This document shows positions 38,585 through 48,217 of a stretch of 64,000 nt of DNA, one piece after another. A program made the translations under genes and the position numbers. The DNA lies in contig JAFARE010000030.1 of assembly GCA_019245575.1 (NCBI GenBank), forward strand, positions 32,805-96,804, written 5' to 3'. The notes under the pieces were generated by a model. It was not told the origin of the DNA. It worked only from the letters and a program-made list of their open reading frames with translations, and did no database searches. The DNA is from Candidatus Dormiibacterota bacterium (GTDB lineage Bacteria > Chloroflexota > Dormibacteria > Aeolococcales > Aeolococcaceae). Position 1 is the stretch's first letter, and each line of letters opens with the position of its first letter.

Positions 38585-39874
38585 ATGAGCGTGACGATCC
38601 TGGTCGGCGGCCAGTGGGGCGACGAGGGCAAGGGCAAGGTCATCGACCTACTCGCCGACCGCGTCGACATGGTGGTGCGCTCCCAGGGCGGCAACAACGC
38701 GGGGCACACCGTGGTGGCGCAGGGCGTTGAGCACCGCTTCCACCTGATCCCCAGCGGCATCCTCAACCCGGACACCCTCTGCGTCATCGGCCACGGCGTG
38801 GTCGTCGATCCCAACGCGTTCCTCCAGGAGCTGGAGCGGCACCAGCAGGCCGGCATCGACACTCGCAACCTCATGCTCAGCGATCGCGCGCACATGGTGA
38901 TGCCGTACCACCCGGTGCTCGACAAGTTGGGCGAGGAGATGCGCGGTGACGACCGCCTGGGCACCACGTGGCGGGGCATCGGGCCGGCGTACGAGGACAA
39001 GGTGCGGCGCATCGGGTTTCGCATCGGTGATCTGCAGAAGCCCGCCTTCCTGGAGAAGAAGCTGCGCTTCGTGCTGCGCCTCAAGAACGAGACGCTGACC
39101 AAGATGTACGGCCACGCGACCTTCGACGAGCGGGCGATCCTCGACGAGTACCTGGGGTACGCCGAGCGCATCGACCCGTACATCCGCGACATCTACCCGG
39201 TGATCCAGGACGCGCTGCAGCACGACCGCCGCATCCTGCTGGAGGGCGCCCAGGGCGTGCTGCTCGACATCGACCTGGGCACGTATCCCTACGTGACGTC
39301 GTCGGCGCCGACCGCAGGTGGCGCGTGCACCGGCAGCGGCATCCCGCCGTCGCGCGTGGGAAGGACGGTGGGCGTCTTCAAGGCGTACACGACGCGGGTC
39401 GGGTACGGGCCGTTCCCGACGGAGCTGACCGGCGAGCTGGGTGACAGGATCCGCGAGGTCGGCCACGAGTACGGCACCACCACGGGCCGCGCCCGCCGCG
39501 TGGGCTGGTTCGACGCGGCGGTCGGCCGGTACGCCGTGTCGACCAACGGCATCGACTCGATCGTGCTGACCAAGGTGGACGTGCTCGACGCGCTGCCCAC
39601 GCTCCGGCTGTGCACCGGCTACGTCAGCAAGGGCGAGCTCTGGGACCACCCCATGGCCAACATCTCGCACCTCAAGCACTGCGACCCGGTCTATGAGGAG
39701 CTCCCGGGCTGGCAGACGCCCACCCGGGACTGCCGCCGGTTCGAGGACCTGCCCGCCGCGTGCCGCGCTTACATCGAGCGCGTGGGAGAGCTGTGCGGGG
39801 CCGCCGTCGACGTGGTCTCGGTGGGGCCCGACCGGGAGCACACGCTGGTCCGGCGACTTCCCCTCGCAGCCTGA
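38585..39874 (+). CDS. purA: Adenylosuccinate synthetase
   Basis: VGGQWGDEGKGKVIDLLA, GGNNAGHTVV, GPAYEDKVRR, EGAQGVLLDIDLGTYPYVTSS. Confidence 0.98.
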   Translation: MSVTILVGGQWGDEGKGKVIDLLADRVDMVVRSQGGNNAGHTVVAQGVEHRFHLIPSGILNPDTLCVIGHGVVVDPNAFLQELERHQQAGIDTRNLMLSDRAHMVMPYHPVLDKLGEEMRGDDRLGTTWRGIGPAYEDKVRRIGFRIGDLQKPAFLEKKLRFVLRLKNETLTKMYGHATFDERAILDEYLGYAERIDPYIRDIYPVIQDALQHDRRILLEGAQGVLLDIDLGTYPYVTSSAPTAGGACTGSGIPPSRVGRTVGVFKAYTTRVGYGPFPTELTGELGDRIREVGHEYGTTTGRARRVGWFDAAVGRYAVSTNGIDSIVLTKVDVLDALPTLRLCTGYVSKGELWDHPMANISHLKHCDPVYEELPGWQTPTRDCRRFEDLPAACRAYIERVGELCGAAVDVVSVGPDREHTLVRRLPLAA

Positions 39875-39914
39875 CGCGAGCGACGTTTTCCCTCGGTAAA
39901 CGTTCGTAAATCGA

Positions 39915-39938
39915 GCGAGCGTGGATGGCCACGCTTGC
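39915..39938 (+). terminator. Stem-loop downstream of purA
   Basis: GCGAGCGTGG-ATGG-CCACGCTTGC, a 10-bp stem with one G.U; no U-tract. Confidence 0.35.
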
Positions 39939-39967
39939 GCTTGGGCAGGTCAGCTCCTCCGCATCGT

Positions 39968-39996
39968 TTGACGCGAATGACGCCATGCGGTAAGGT
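39968..39996 (+). promoter_or_regulatory. Promoter of the giant PQQ-propeller gene (TTGACG-17-TAAGGT)
   Basis: TTGACG 39968-39973, TAAGGT 39991-39996, 17-nt spacer; purine-rich RBS-like GGGGGTAAGG just before ATG 40035. Confidence 0.6.
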
Positions 39997-40034
39997 CGGG
40001 CACGGTTCGTTGGGGAAGGTTCCTGGGGGTAAGG

Positions 40035-43000
40035 ATGGAAACCAATCACGTCGCCCGCATGGGCGCGTCGTCAGGCGACCGGCGTCGCTGGGGCGTCTTC
40101 ACCGTTCTCGCGGTGGTCGCCACGGTGGCCGGCTCGCTCGGCATGACCGGCGTCGAAGCAGCGGCCAGGCATGGCAACGCGACGCAGGCGCCGGCCAACG
40201 CTGACTGGCCCACGTATCTGCACGACAACGCGCGCAGCGGCGCGAGCACTGAGGCGATCCTCAACGCGGGCAACGCGCCCGGGCTGGGCGTCAAGTGGAG
40301 CGTGACCACCGGCAACTCGGTGGTCACTTCGGCCGCGGTCGTCGGCGGTGTCGCGTACTTCGGCTCGTGGGACGGGTACGAGTACGCGGCCAACGCATCA
40401 ACGGGCGCGGTGCTGTGGAAGACCAACCTGGGCACGACCACCGACCCCAACTGCAGCTACCCCACGACGGCGGGCATCACCTCCAACGCGACGGTGCAGA
40501 ACGGCGTCGTGTACGTGGGCGGCGGCGACTCCAACTGGTACGCGCTCAACGCCAGCAACGGCGCGGTGCTCTGGTCGGTCTTCACGGGCGACAACAGCGT
40601 CGCGGGCGCGCACTACAACTGGTCGAGCCCGCTGATCTACACCGCGAAGGACGGCAACACGTACGCGTACATCGGCATCGCCAGCAACTGCGACAACCCA
40701 CTGGTGCAGGGGCAGCTGATGCAGGTCAACCTCGCCACCCACGCGGTGACGAACCTGGCCAAGTTCGTGCCTGACGGCGGCCAAGTGGGAGGCGGCATCT
40801 GGACCACGCCGACCGTGGATCCCTCAACCAACACCGTGTTCGTCAGCACCGGCACGATCAACCAGTACACGCAGAAGCTGGCGCAGGCGATTGTCGCGCT
40901 GGACGCGACGACGCTGGCGGTGAAGAGCAGCTGGCAGCTGCCGTTCGAGACCGAGACGTTCGACTCCGACTGGGGCACGACGCCGACATTGACCACGGAC
41001 ACCAACGGCGACCAGCTGCTGGCCGTGGCCAACAAGAACGGCATCCTGTACACGTTCAACCGCAACAACATCGCAGCCGGACCGATCTGGCAGCAGCGGC
41101 TCGCGCTCGGCGGTGAGTGCCCCACGTGCGGTGACGGCACCATCTCGTCGGGCGCGTTCGTGAGCAGCTTCACCGTCGGCGGGTACACCGGGCCGGTGCT
41201 CTTCTACGCGGCCGGCAACAACATGTACAACGGCAACGGCAACCAGGGAGGCCTCTGGGCGTTCAACCCCGGCACCGGTCAGGCGCTGTGGTTCCACGCC
41301 ACCAGCGGCGCGATCCTCGGCGCGCTCGCGTACGACAACGGGCTGCTCGCGTACGGCCAGGAGAACACCGTCGAGGTGACCAACGCGGCCAACGGTCAGG
41401 CCGTTTACGACTTCACGACGACCAAGCCTGTGTACTCGGCCGCGTCGTTCTCCATGGGCCAGATCTACATCGGCGGCAACGACGGCAAGGAGTACGCGTT
41501 CGGCCTGGTCCCCCAGACCACGCCGCCTGCGGATCCCAACTGTCCCGCGGGTTTCACGTGCCAGGACATGGGTGGCACGGGCTTCGGCGGCAGTGAGCGC
41601 GTCAACAACGACGGCAGCGTCACGGTGCAGGCGGCGGGCTCCGGCGCGCGCGGCGCGGCGGACCAGATGCGCATCATCACCAAGCCCGTCACCGGAGACT
41701 TCCAGATCGGCGTCAACGATCTGAGCCAGACGGGCGGCGCGTATCCGGGATGGCAGGCGCCGCAGCTCGGCATCATGATCCGTGAGAGCAACGCTCCCGG
41801 GTCGCCGTACTACGCCGCGCTGCAGGACCCGACGTACCCCAACGAGAGCGAGAGGGTGGCGAACCTCATCGTCTTCTATCGCCCCACGTGGAACTCGCAG
41901 GTCATCGAGCTGACGCAGGAGTTCCCCGCGGCGTTCCCGCGCCTGGTTATGGTGCAGCGCCGGGGCGACAGCTTCCTCACGCTGACCAGCTCCGACGGCA
42001 AGAATTACTGGCTCGTGCCGGGCACGATGCACAGCGTGGTCATGCCCACCACCGTCATGGGCGGCATGGGGATCGGCTCCGGGCAGGCGGGCACGCCGGC
42101 GACGGCGACGTACACGAATCTCACCTTCGGTGCGCCAACCACGCCGTACACGCTGCTCAACACGACGCATCCGTGCCCCGCGGGCTGGACGTGCCAGGGC
42201 GTGAACGCGCCCAACCCGCCGGGCGATCAGACGCTCAGCAACGGCACGCTCACCATCGACGGCTCGGGCTGGGGGATCACGTCCGGCGTCTTCAGCTCCT
42301 ACGGCCATGAGGACGCCTTCCACTACGTGTACCAGGCGCCGCAGAACGACCAGACGATCACAGCGCAGTTCACCGGTTTCGGCGGCGGCGCTCCCGCCGC
42401 TGCGGAGGCCGGCCTGATGATGCGCGCGAGCACCGACCCGCGCGCGCCGTACTACGGGATCTTCGCGTATCCGAACGGCACTGGCATCGTGCAGTGGCGC
42501 ACGTATCCGAACATGGTCGAGCGCTTCGGCTACATGAAGCTGTCGTCGCTGACGAGCGGCACCTACCTGCGCATCACGCGCTACACGGACACGCGCTTCA
42601 ACCCGGCGCCCACGTACTACAGCGCCGCGACGTCGCCGGACGGCGTCAACTGGAAGACGATCCCCGGCTCGACCGCTGCCATCAACATGGGCGGCGGCGC
42701 GGCGGGTCCGACGCTCGTGGGTCTCGCCGCCGACGCGGTGACGCCGAACATCACCGTTCCCGTCTCGTTCGCGCACATCAGCGTGGCCGCGACGGCGACT
42801 CCGCCCCCCGGCGTGTGCCCCACCAACTGGAACTGCGCCGACGTGGGCAACAGCCACCGGCCCGGTGACCAGACGTACCTCAACCAGGTGTGGACGATGA
42901 CGTCGAGCGGGGAGATCTGGGATGTGTACGACCAGTTCCGCTACATCTGGCAGCCGTTCAGCGGCGACGGAACGGTGAGCGCGCGCGTCGTGTCGATGCA

Positions 43001-45173
43001 GAACCCCGCGGGCGCGTGGGCGAAGGCCGGCGTGATGATCCGCTCCGGCAGCACCGACCCGCAGGCGCCCTACTACGGCGTGTTCGTGACGCCGCAGCAC
43101 GGGATCGCCGTGCAGGTCCGGCCCACCGAGGGCGCGGTGACGACGCAGGTGCAGGTGGGCACGTCCACGGCGCCGATCTATGTGATGGCGTCGCATTACA
43201 CCGACACCAACCACAACAACATCGTTTACTACACCGCGTACTACTCGACCGACAACGTGCACTGGACGCAGGTGCCCGGGTCGACGGTCGCGCTGAACCT
43301 GCCCGGTCCGCTCATGGCCGGCATGGCAGCCTCGTCGTACTCCGACGCGAACCTGATGACGACCACGTTCGACAACTGGTCGCTGCTCGGCTCGGCGCCG
43401 GCGCCGGCGGGCATCTGCCCCGCGCAGTGGAACTGTGAGGACCTCGGCGGAGCGCAGCCCGGTGCGGGCCAGAATCTGAACAACGGTGCGTGGACCATCG
43501 CCGCGGGCGGCGGTGACATCTGGGGCACCGCGGACCAGTTCCACCTGATCACGCAGTCGCTGCCGGCCGACGGCACCGTGACCGCGCACGTCACCGCCGT
43601 CAGCAACGGTGGCACGTGGGCCAAAGGCGGCGTGATGCTGCGCTCGGCGACGAATGATCCCGACCCGAGCGCGCCCAACTACGGCGTGTACATCACGCCC
43701 AGCAACGGCGTCGCAGTGCAGTGGCGCGCGTCCGAGGGCGCGTCCACCAACCAGATCCTTGTGGCCGGCGCCCTGCCGCGCTACCTGATGGTCGACCGCT
43801 GGACGGACTCGACCGGCGTCACGTACTACCAGTCGCTCACGTCGACGGATGGCAAGGCGTGGACAGCGGTGCCCGGTTCGCTGATGTCGCTGCCGGCGCT
43901 CAACGGAGCGCTGCTCGCGGGCATCGCGACCGACTCCTGGAACCAGGGGACCGCGGCCACGTGGTCGATCGACACCGTCGCCGTCAACGCCGGGACGGAG
44001 CTCGTGCCCCAGGGCGCGTGCGCCAGCCCGTGGGCGTGCGAGGACGTGGGCGGGGCGACTCCCGCAGGCGGACAGACGCTCGCGGCAGGCGTGTGGACCG
44101 TGCAGGCCGGCGGCACCGACATCTGGAGCACAGCCGACTCCTTCCACTACATCGCGCAACCGCTGTCGACGGACGGCAGCATCAGCGCGCGCGTGGTCTC
44201 GCAGAGCGCCAGCGACCCGTGGGCGAAGGCCGGTGTGATGCTGCGCGCGATCGGCAACAACCCGGACGCGGGCGCGCCGTACTACGGCATCTTCACAACG
44301 CCGACGAACGGCATCGCCGTGCAGTGGCGCGCCACCGAGGGTGGCAGCACCGGTCAGATCATGGTTGCGGGCGCTCCGCCCGCGTATCTGCAGGTGTCCC
44401 GCTGGACCGACACCAGCGGTGCATCGCCCATCACGTACTTCACGGCGTACACCTCGAGCAACGGCACCACGTGGACGGCGGTGCCCGGTTCGACGATGTC
44501 GCTCAACATCACCGGCACGATGCTCGCCGGGCTGGCGGCAAGCTCGCACAACGGCGCCGCGCTGGGCACCATCAAGTTCGACACGGTCTCCGTGAGCGCC
44601 ACGTCAACCGAGCCCGCGGGCGTGTGCCCGTCGGCATGGACCTGCGCGGACGTCGGCGGCGCGACCCCGGCGGGGACGCAGGGGCTGAGCAACGGCACGT
44701 GGACCGTGCAGGGCGGCGGCGGTGACATCTGGGGCGCATCGGACCAGTTCCACTTCATCTCGCACGCAATGGCGGGCGACGGAACCACGAGCGCTCGCGT
44801 CGTGTCGCTGGGCACGACCAACGCATGGAGCAAGGCGGGGCTGATGCTCCGTCTGAGCAGCGACCCCGCTGCGCCGTACTACGCGATCATGCTCACGCCG
44901 CAGCACGGACTGGTCATCCAGTACCGCACCGCGCAGGGCGCGACGACGTCGCAGGTCCTCGCGGGCACGCCGACGCTGCCGGTGTACATCAGCATCACGC
45001 GCACCGGCACGACATTCAGCGCGTCGACGTCGGCCAACGGCACCGCGTGGACCGCGGTCACCGGCTCCAGCGTGAGCATCCCGGCATTGACGGGCAGCCT
45101 GCTCAGCGGGATGGCCGTCACGTCGCACGACACCGGCAACCTGATCACCGCAGTGTTCGACAACGTGCACTGA
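40035..45173 (+). CDS. Giant secreted PQQ-binding-like beta-propeller protein with six C-terminal tandem ~200-aa Cys modules
   Basis: N-terminal signal/TM (GVFTVLAVVATVAGSLGMTGVEA); propeller repeats (NASTGAVLWKTNLGT, NASNGAVLWSVFTGD); six modules starting CPxxWxC-like at 41541, 42174, 42816, 43416, 44019, 44625. Confidence 0.85.
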   Translation: METNHVARMGASSGDRRRWGVFTVLAVVATVAGSLGMTGVEAAARHGNATQAPANADWPTYLHDNARSGASTEAILNAGNAPGLGVKWSVTTGNSVVTSAAVVGGVAYFGSWDGYEYAANASTGAVLWKTNLGTTTDPNCSYPTTAGITSNATVQNGVVYVGGGDSNWYALNASNGAVLWSVFTGDNSVAGAHYNWSSPLIYTAKDGNTYAYIGIASNCDNPLVQGQLMQVNLATHAVTNLAKFVPDGGQVGGGIWTTPTVDPSTNTVFVSTGTINQYTQKLAQAIVALDATTLAVKSSWQLPFETETFDSDWGTTPTLTTDTNGDQLLAVANKNGILYTFNRNNIAAGPIWQQRLALGGECPTCGDGTISSGAFVSSFTVGGYTGPVLFYAAGNNMYNGNGNQGGLWAFNPGTGQALWFHATSGAILGALAYDNGLLAYGQENTVEVTNAANGQAVYDFTTTKPVYSAASFSMGQIYIGGNDGKEYAFGLVPQTTPPADPNCPAGFTCQDMGGTGFGGSERVNNDGSVTVQAAGSGARGAADQMRIITKPVTGDFQIGVNDLSQTGGAYPGWQAPQLGIMIRESNAPGSPYYAALQDPTYPNESERVANLIVFYRPTWNSQVIELTQEFPAAFPRLVMVQRRGDSFLTLTSSDGKNYWLVPGTMHSVVMPTTVMGGMGIGSGQAGTPATATYTNLTFGAPTTPYTLLNTTHPCPAGWTCQGVNAPNPPGDQTLSNGTLTIDGSGWGITSGVFSSYGHEDAFHYVYQAPQNDQTITAQFTGFGGGAPAAAEAGLMMRASTDPRAPYYGIFAYPNGTGIVQWRTYPNMVERFGYMKLSSLTSGTYLRITRYTDTRFNPAPTYYSAATSPDGVNWKTIPGSTAAINMGGGAAGPTLVGLAADAVTPNITVPVSFAHISVAATATPPPGVCPTNWNCADVGNSHRPGDQTYLNQVWTMTSSGEIWDVYDQFRYIWQPFSGDGTVSARVVSMQNPAGAWAKAGVMIRSGSTDPQAPYYGVFVTPQHGIAVQVRPTEGAVTTQVQVGTSTAPIYVMASHYTDTNHNNIVYYTAYYSTDNVHWTQVPGSTVALNLPGPLMAGMAASSYSDANLMTTTFDNWSLLGSAPAPAGICPAQWNCEDLGGAQPGAGQNLNNGAWTIAAGGGDIWGTADQFHLITQSLPADGTVTAHVTAVSNGGTWAKGGVMLRSATNDPDPSAPNYGVYITPSNGVAVQWRASEGASTNQILVAGALPRYLMVDRWTDSTGVTYYQSLTSTDGKAWTAVPGSLMSLPALNGALLAGIATDSWNQGTAATWSIDTVAVNAGTELVPQGACASPWACEDVGGATPAGGQTLAAGVWTVQAGGTDIWSTADSFHYIAQPLSTDGSISARVVSQSASDPWAKAGVMLRAIGNNPDAGAPYYGIFTTPTNGIAVQWRATEGGSTGQIMVAGAPPAYLQVSRWTDTSGASPITYFTAYTSSNGTTWTAVPGSTMSLNITGTMLAGLAASSHNGAALGTIKFDTVSVSATSTEPAGVCPSAWTCADVGGATPAGTQGLSNGTWTVQGGGGDIWGASDQFHFISHAMAGDGTTSARVVSLGTTNAWSKAGLMLRLSSDPAAPYYAIMLTPQHGLVIQYRTAQGATTSQVLAGTPTLPVYISITRTGTTFSASTSANGTAWTAVTGSSVSIPALTGSLLSGMAVTSHDTGNLITAVFDNVH

Positions 45174-45200
45174 GCGCGGCCTTTCTCGAAGGAGAGAAGG

Positions 45201-45228
45201 GGCAGGGGGCGGAGGGCCACCCCCTGCC
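45201..45228 (+). terminator. Stem-loop downstream of the giant propeller gene
   Basis: GGCAGGGGG-CGGAGGGCCA-CCCCCTGCC, perfect 9-bp stem; no clear U-tract. Confidence 0.5.
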
Positions 45229-45329
45229 TGTCAGGAAGGGATAGGAAGAGTTTCGGTGTGAACTGCGGACGCGCCTTCCCAAACGCTCGGTCGGTATATC
45301 GACCGTAGTGCCACCTCGACTCTAGCACC

Positions 45330-47027
45330 GTGGCCCGCGTGCGGCGCCACCATGCGGATGTCCGCCGGCAGGCGCTGCGTCATAGTGCGCGTGTGGCAAT
45401 TGCGACGGGACGCGTGCGCGCGCCTGAGCTGCGCGGCGCCGGCGGCTGGATCAACACGGCAGAACCGCTGACCCTGCAACAGCTTCGCGGCCGCGCGGTG
45501 GTGCTCGACTTCTGGACGTTCTGCTGCATCAACTGCCTGCGCGTGGTCGAGGAGCTGCGCGAACTCGAACATCGTTTCGGTGCCGCGCTCGTCGTCATCG
45601 GCGTGCACTCACCCAAGTTCCCGCACGAATCAGATCACGCGGCGGTGGAGCGCGCCGTGCGCCGCCATCGCATCGAGCACCCCGTGCTCGATGACCCGGA
45701 AATGCAGACCTGGCAACGCTACGGCGTTCGCGCCTGGCCCACGCTGGTGCTCATCGACCCGGAGGGGTACGTCGCAGCCGTGGCCCCGGGCGAGGGCAAC
45801 GGCCCGGCGCTGGGGGACCTGATCGAACGTCTGCTCGCCGGACGTGACGCCCCCACGGCACCCGCGTTTCTTGCGGCCACGGGTCCGCCGGACGCGGCGC
45901 TCGCCTACCCGGGCAAGGTGGCCTCAGACGGCAGCCGGCGCGTCGCCGTGGCCGACACGGGCCACGACCGCGTCCTGGTGTGCGACCTGGACGGCGCGGT
46001 GCAGCGGGAGTTCGCCGGCTTCCACCAGCCCCATGGGGTGCGCTTCGACGCCGGCAGGCTGCTGGTGTGCGACACCGTGGCCGGCGACCTGGTGGAGGTG
46101 GACCTCGACAGCGGCGAGCGGCGGGTCCTCGCCACCGGCATGCGCTCGCCCTGGGACGTCGTCGTTTGCCCCGACGGCTCGCTCCTGGTGGCGGAGGCCG
46201 GACTGCACCGTCTGCTCAGCGTTCCTGCCAGAGGTGGCGAATTCACGGTGGTCGCGGGCACACGAGCCGAGGGCCTGCGCGACGGCCCCGCGCTGCAGGC
46301 GCACCTGGCGCAGCCCAGCGGGCTGACCGTGATACCCGACGGTGCAATCGCGTTCGCCGACTCCGAGGTGAGCGCGCTGCGCATGCTTCGCGACGGGGCG
46401 GTGGAAACCCTGGTGGGCCAGGGGCTGTTCGACTGGGGAGCGGTGGACGGTGACCGCGAGACGGGACGCCTCCAGCACCCGCTCGGCGTGGCCGCCGTCG
46501 CGAGCGGCGGCATCGCCGTGGCGGACACGTTCAACTCCGCGCTGCGCATCTGGCGCGACGGCTCGCTGCGCACCGTGGCGCTTGACGACCCGCTCGACGA
46601 GCCGGGCGGCATCGACATCCTGCCCGACGGCCGCGCGCTCGTCGCCGACACGAACCATCACCGCGTGGTGGCCGTCGACCTCGCCGCCGGCGCGGTCACG
46701 CCCATCCCCGTGGCGGAACGCGCCGCGTCGCTGGCCGGGAGCGCGGGTAGCAGCCTGCGCCTGGAGGCCACGGTGGAGCTGGATGGCGAGATGCTCGACG
46801 TCAGCCAGGGTCCGCCGGTGCACGTCAACGTCAGCGTCGACCCGGAATCGCTGCTGGGCGCGGGGGCGCGCTCCTGGGCTCTCGACTCGTTGCCGGCCGC
46901 TGTCGACGTCACGCTGGGCCGCCCGGGCCAGGGGACGCTGACCCTCGACCTCATCGCCTCCACGTGCCACGACGACGTCTGCACGATCAAACGCACCACA
47001 CGGCGTCATTCCCTGCGCGTCTCCTGA
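45330..47027 (+). CDS. Thioredoxin-fold plus NHL-repeat protein (NHLRC2-like)
   Basis: VVLDFWTFCCINCLRVVEELRELE (CxxC), followed by NHL-like repeats (GVRFDAGRLLVCDTVAGDLVEVDL..., GIAVADTFNSALRIW). GTG start uncertain; 45393 is an alternative. Confidence 0.82.
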   Translation: MARVRRHHADVRRQALRHSARVAIATGRVRAPELRGAGGWINTAEPLTLQQLRGRAVVLDFWTFCCINCLRVVEELRELEHRFGAALVVIGVHSPKFPHESDHAAVERAVRRHRIEHPVLDDPEMQTWQRYGVRAWPTLVLIDPEGYVAAVAPGEGNGPALGDLIERLLAGRDAPTAPAFLAATGPPDAALAYPGKVASDGSRRVAVADTGHDRVLVCDLDGAVQREFAGFHQPHGVRFDAGRLLVCDTVAGDLVEVDLDSGERRVLATGMRSPWDVVVCPDGSLLVAEAGLHRLLSVPARGGEFTVVAGTRAEGLRDGPALQAHLAQPSGLTVIPDGAIAFADSEVSALRMLRDGAVETLVGQGLFDWGAVDGDRETGRLQHPLGVAAVASGGIAVADTFNSALRIWRDGSLRTVALDDPLDEPGGIDILPDGRALVADTNHHRVVAVDLAAGAVTPIPVAERAASLAGSAGSSLRLEATVELDGEMLDVSQGPPVHVNVSVDPESLLGAGARSWALDSLPAAVDVTLGRPGQGTLTLDLIASTCHDDVCTIKRTTRRHSLRVS

Positions 47028-47061
47028 CACGGACTGACCGGCGGCGCAGAGCGCGGGTGAA

Positions 47062-48024
47062 TCAGCCGCGCGTTTGGCCGGCTGCCCAGTGTTTCAGCTC
47101 GTCGGGCAGGGGGTGCGGCAGGCGCACGTCGATCGTGGCGACGAGATCTCCTGTGCCCTCGGATTTGACGTGCGGCATCCCCAGTCCGCGCAGGCGGAGG
47201 CGGGCGCCGTTCTGCGTGCCCGGCGGCACCGTCAGCTGCACCGAGGTGCCGCGCAGCGTCGGCACCGGCACGCTGCCGCCGGCCACGGCAACCGCCAGGG
47301 GCACGTGCACGCGCGTGGTCAGGTTCGCGCCTTCGCGCTTGAACGATGCATGAGGCTGGATCCGCACGCGCACGAACAGGTCGCCGGAGGCACCACCGCC
47401 GCTCCCCTGGACGCCCTGGCCCGCCGCCCGGACGCGGGCGCCGTCGTGGATGCCGGCGGGGATGCGGACCTCCACGCGGCGGCGCCGCCCGCCGGTCTCG
47501 AGCTCCACCGTCCGCGTGGTGCCCTGGAACGCCTCCTCGAGCGTGATGTCGGCCTCGCCCTCCACGTCCTCGCCGCGGCTGGCCACGGTGCGGGTCCGGC
47601 GCCGCGGCTGACGGCCGCTGAAGGCGGAAGCCGAACCGCCGCCGCCGAAGAACGTCTCGAAGAAGTCGCTGAACGGCGCCCGGTCGCCGAAGAGGTCCTC
47701 GAGCTCCTCCGGTGAGACGGTGCGGTATTCGAAGCCGCCGGGCTGCTGCTGGAAGGGGTTCTGCCCGGGGCGCCCGGCCCGCTCCCAGGCCTCGTACTCC
47801 TGCCACCGCGGACCCAGCTCGTCGTACTTGCGCCGCTTCTCCGCGTCGCCCAGCACCTCGTGGGCCTCGTTGACCTCCTTGAAGCGGTCCTCGGCACCCG
47901 CCTCGTGGTTGATGTCGGGGTGGTACTTGCGCGCCAGCTTGCGGAAGGCGGAGTGGATCTCCTTCTCCGTGGCGGTGCGGGGCACCCCCAGCGTCGCGTA
48001 GTAGTCCTTGAAGGTTGTGGGCAT
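47062..48024 (-). CDS. DnaJ/CbpA-type co-chaperone
   Basis: J-domain KDYYATLGVPRTATEKEIHSAFRKLARKYHPDIN (HPD); C-terminal DnaJ domain; no zinc-finger repeats. Confidence 0.92.
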   Translation of the reverse strand: MPTTFKDYYATLGVPRTATEKEIHSAFRKLARKYHPDINHEAGAEDRFKEVNEAHEVLGDAEKRRKYDELGPRWQEYEAWERAGRPGQNPFQQQPGGFEYRTVSPEELEDLFGDRAPFSDFFETFFGGGGSASAFSGRQPRRRTRTVASRGEDVEGEADITLEEAFQGTTRTVELETGGRRRRVEVRIPAGIHDGARVRAAGQGVQGSGGGASGDLFVRVRIQPHASFKREGANLTTRVHVPLAVAVAGGSVPVPTLRGTSVQLTVPPGTQNGARLRLRGLGMPHVKSEGTGDLVATIDVRLPHPLPDELKHWAAGQTRG

Positions 48025-48217
48025 CTCCCTCGCACGTACCGTGGCCACCTGCGCGCTAAACGCCGCCGCGCCGAGCAGCCGCTGCTATTGTTGGCCGCGG
48101 CTGCGCGGGCAAGAGCTCGCAGCGCGAGGCGCGCCGATCCAGCATCCATCCACACCAGCGCCCATGACCTCCCGCAACACACCGCGCCCGGCGGCGGCTC
48201 CGCCACGGCGCTCACAC

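Noticed and set aside
40824-44549. 1241-aa ORF antisense to the giant propeller protein
   Set aside because: Arg/His/Ala/Gly-rich composition typical of antisense frames in GC-rich genes; its repetition mirrors the sense-strand modules; the sense frame has clear domain motifs.
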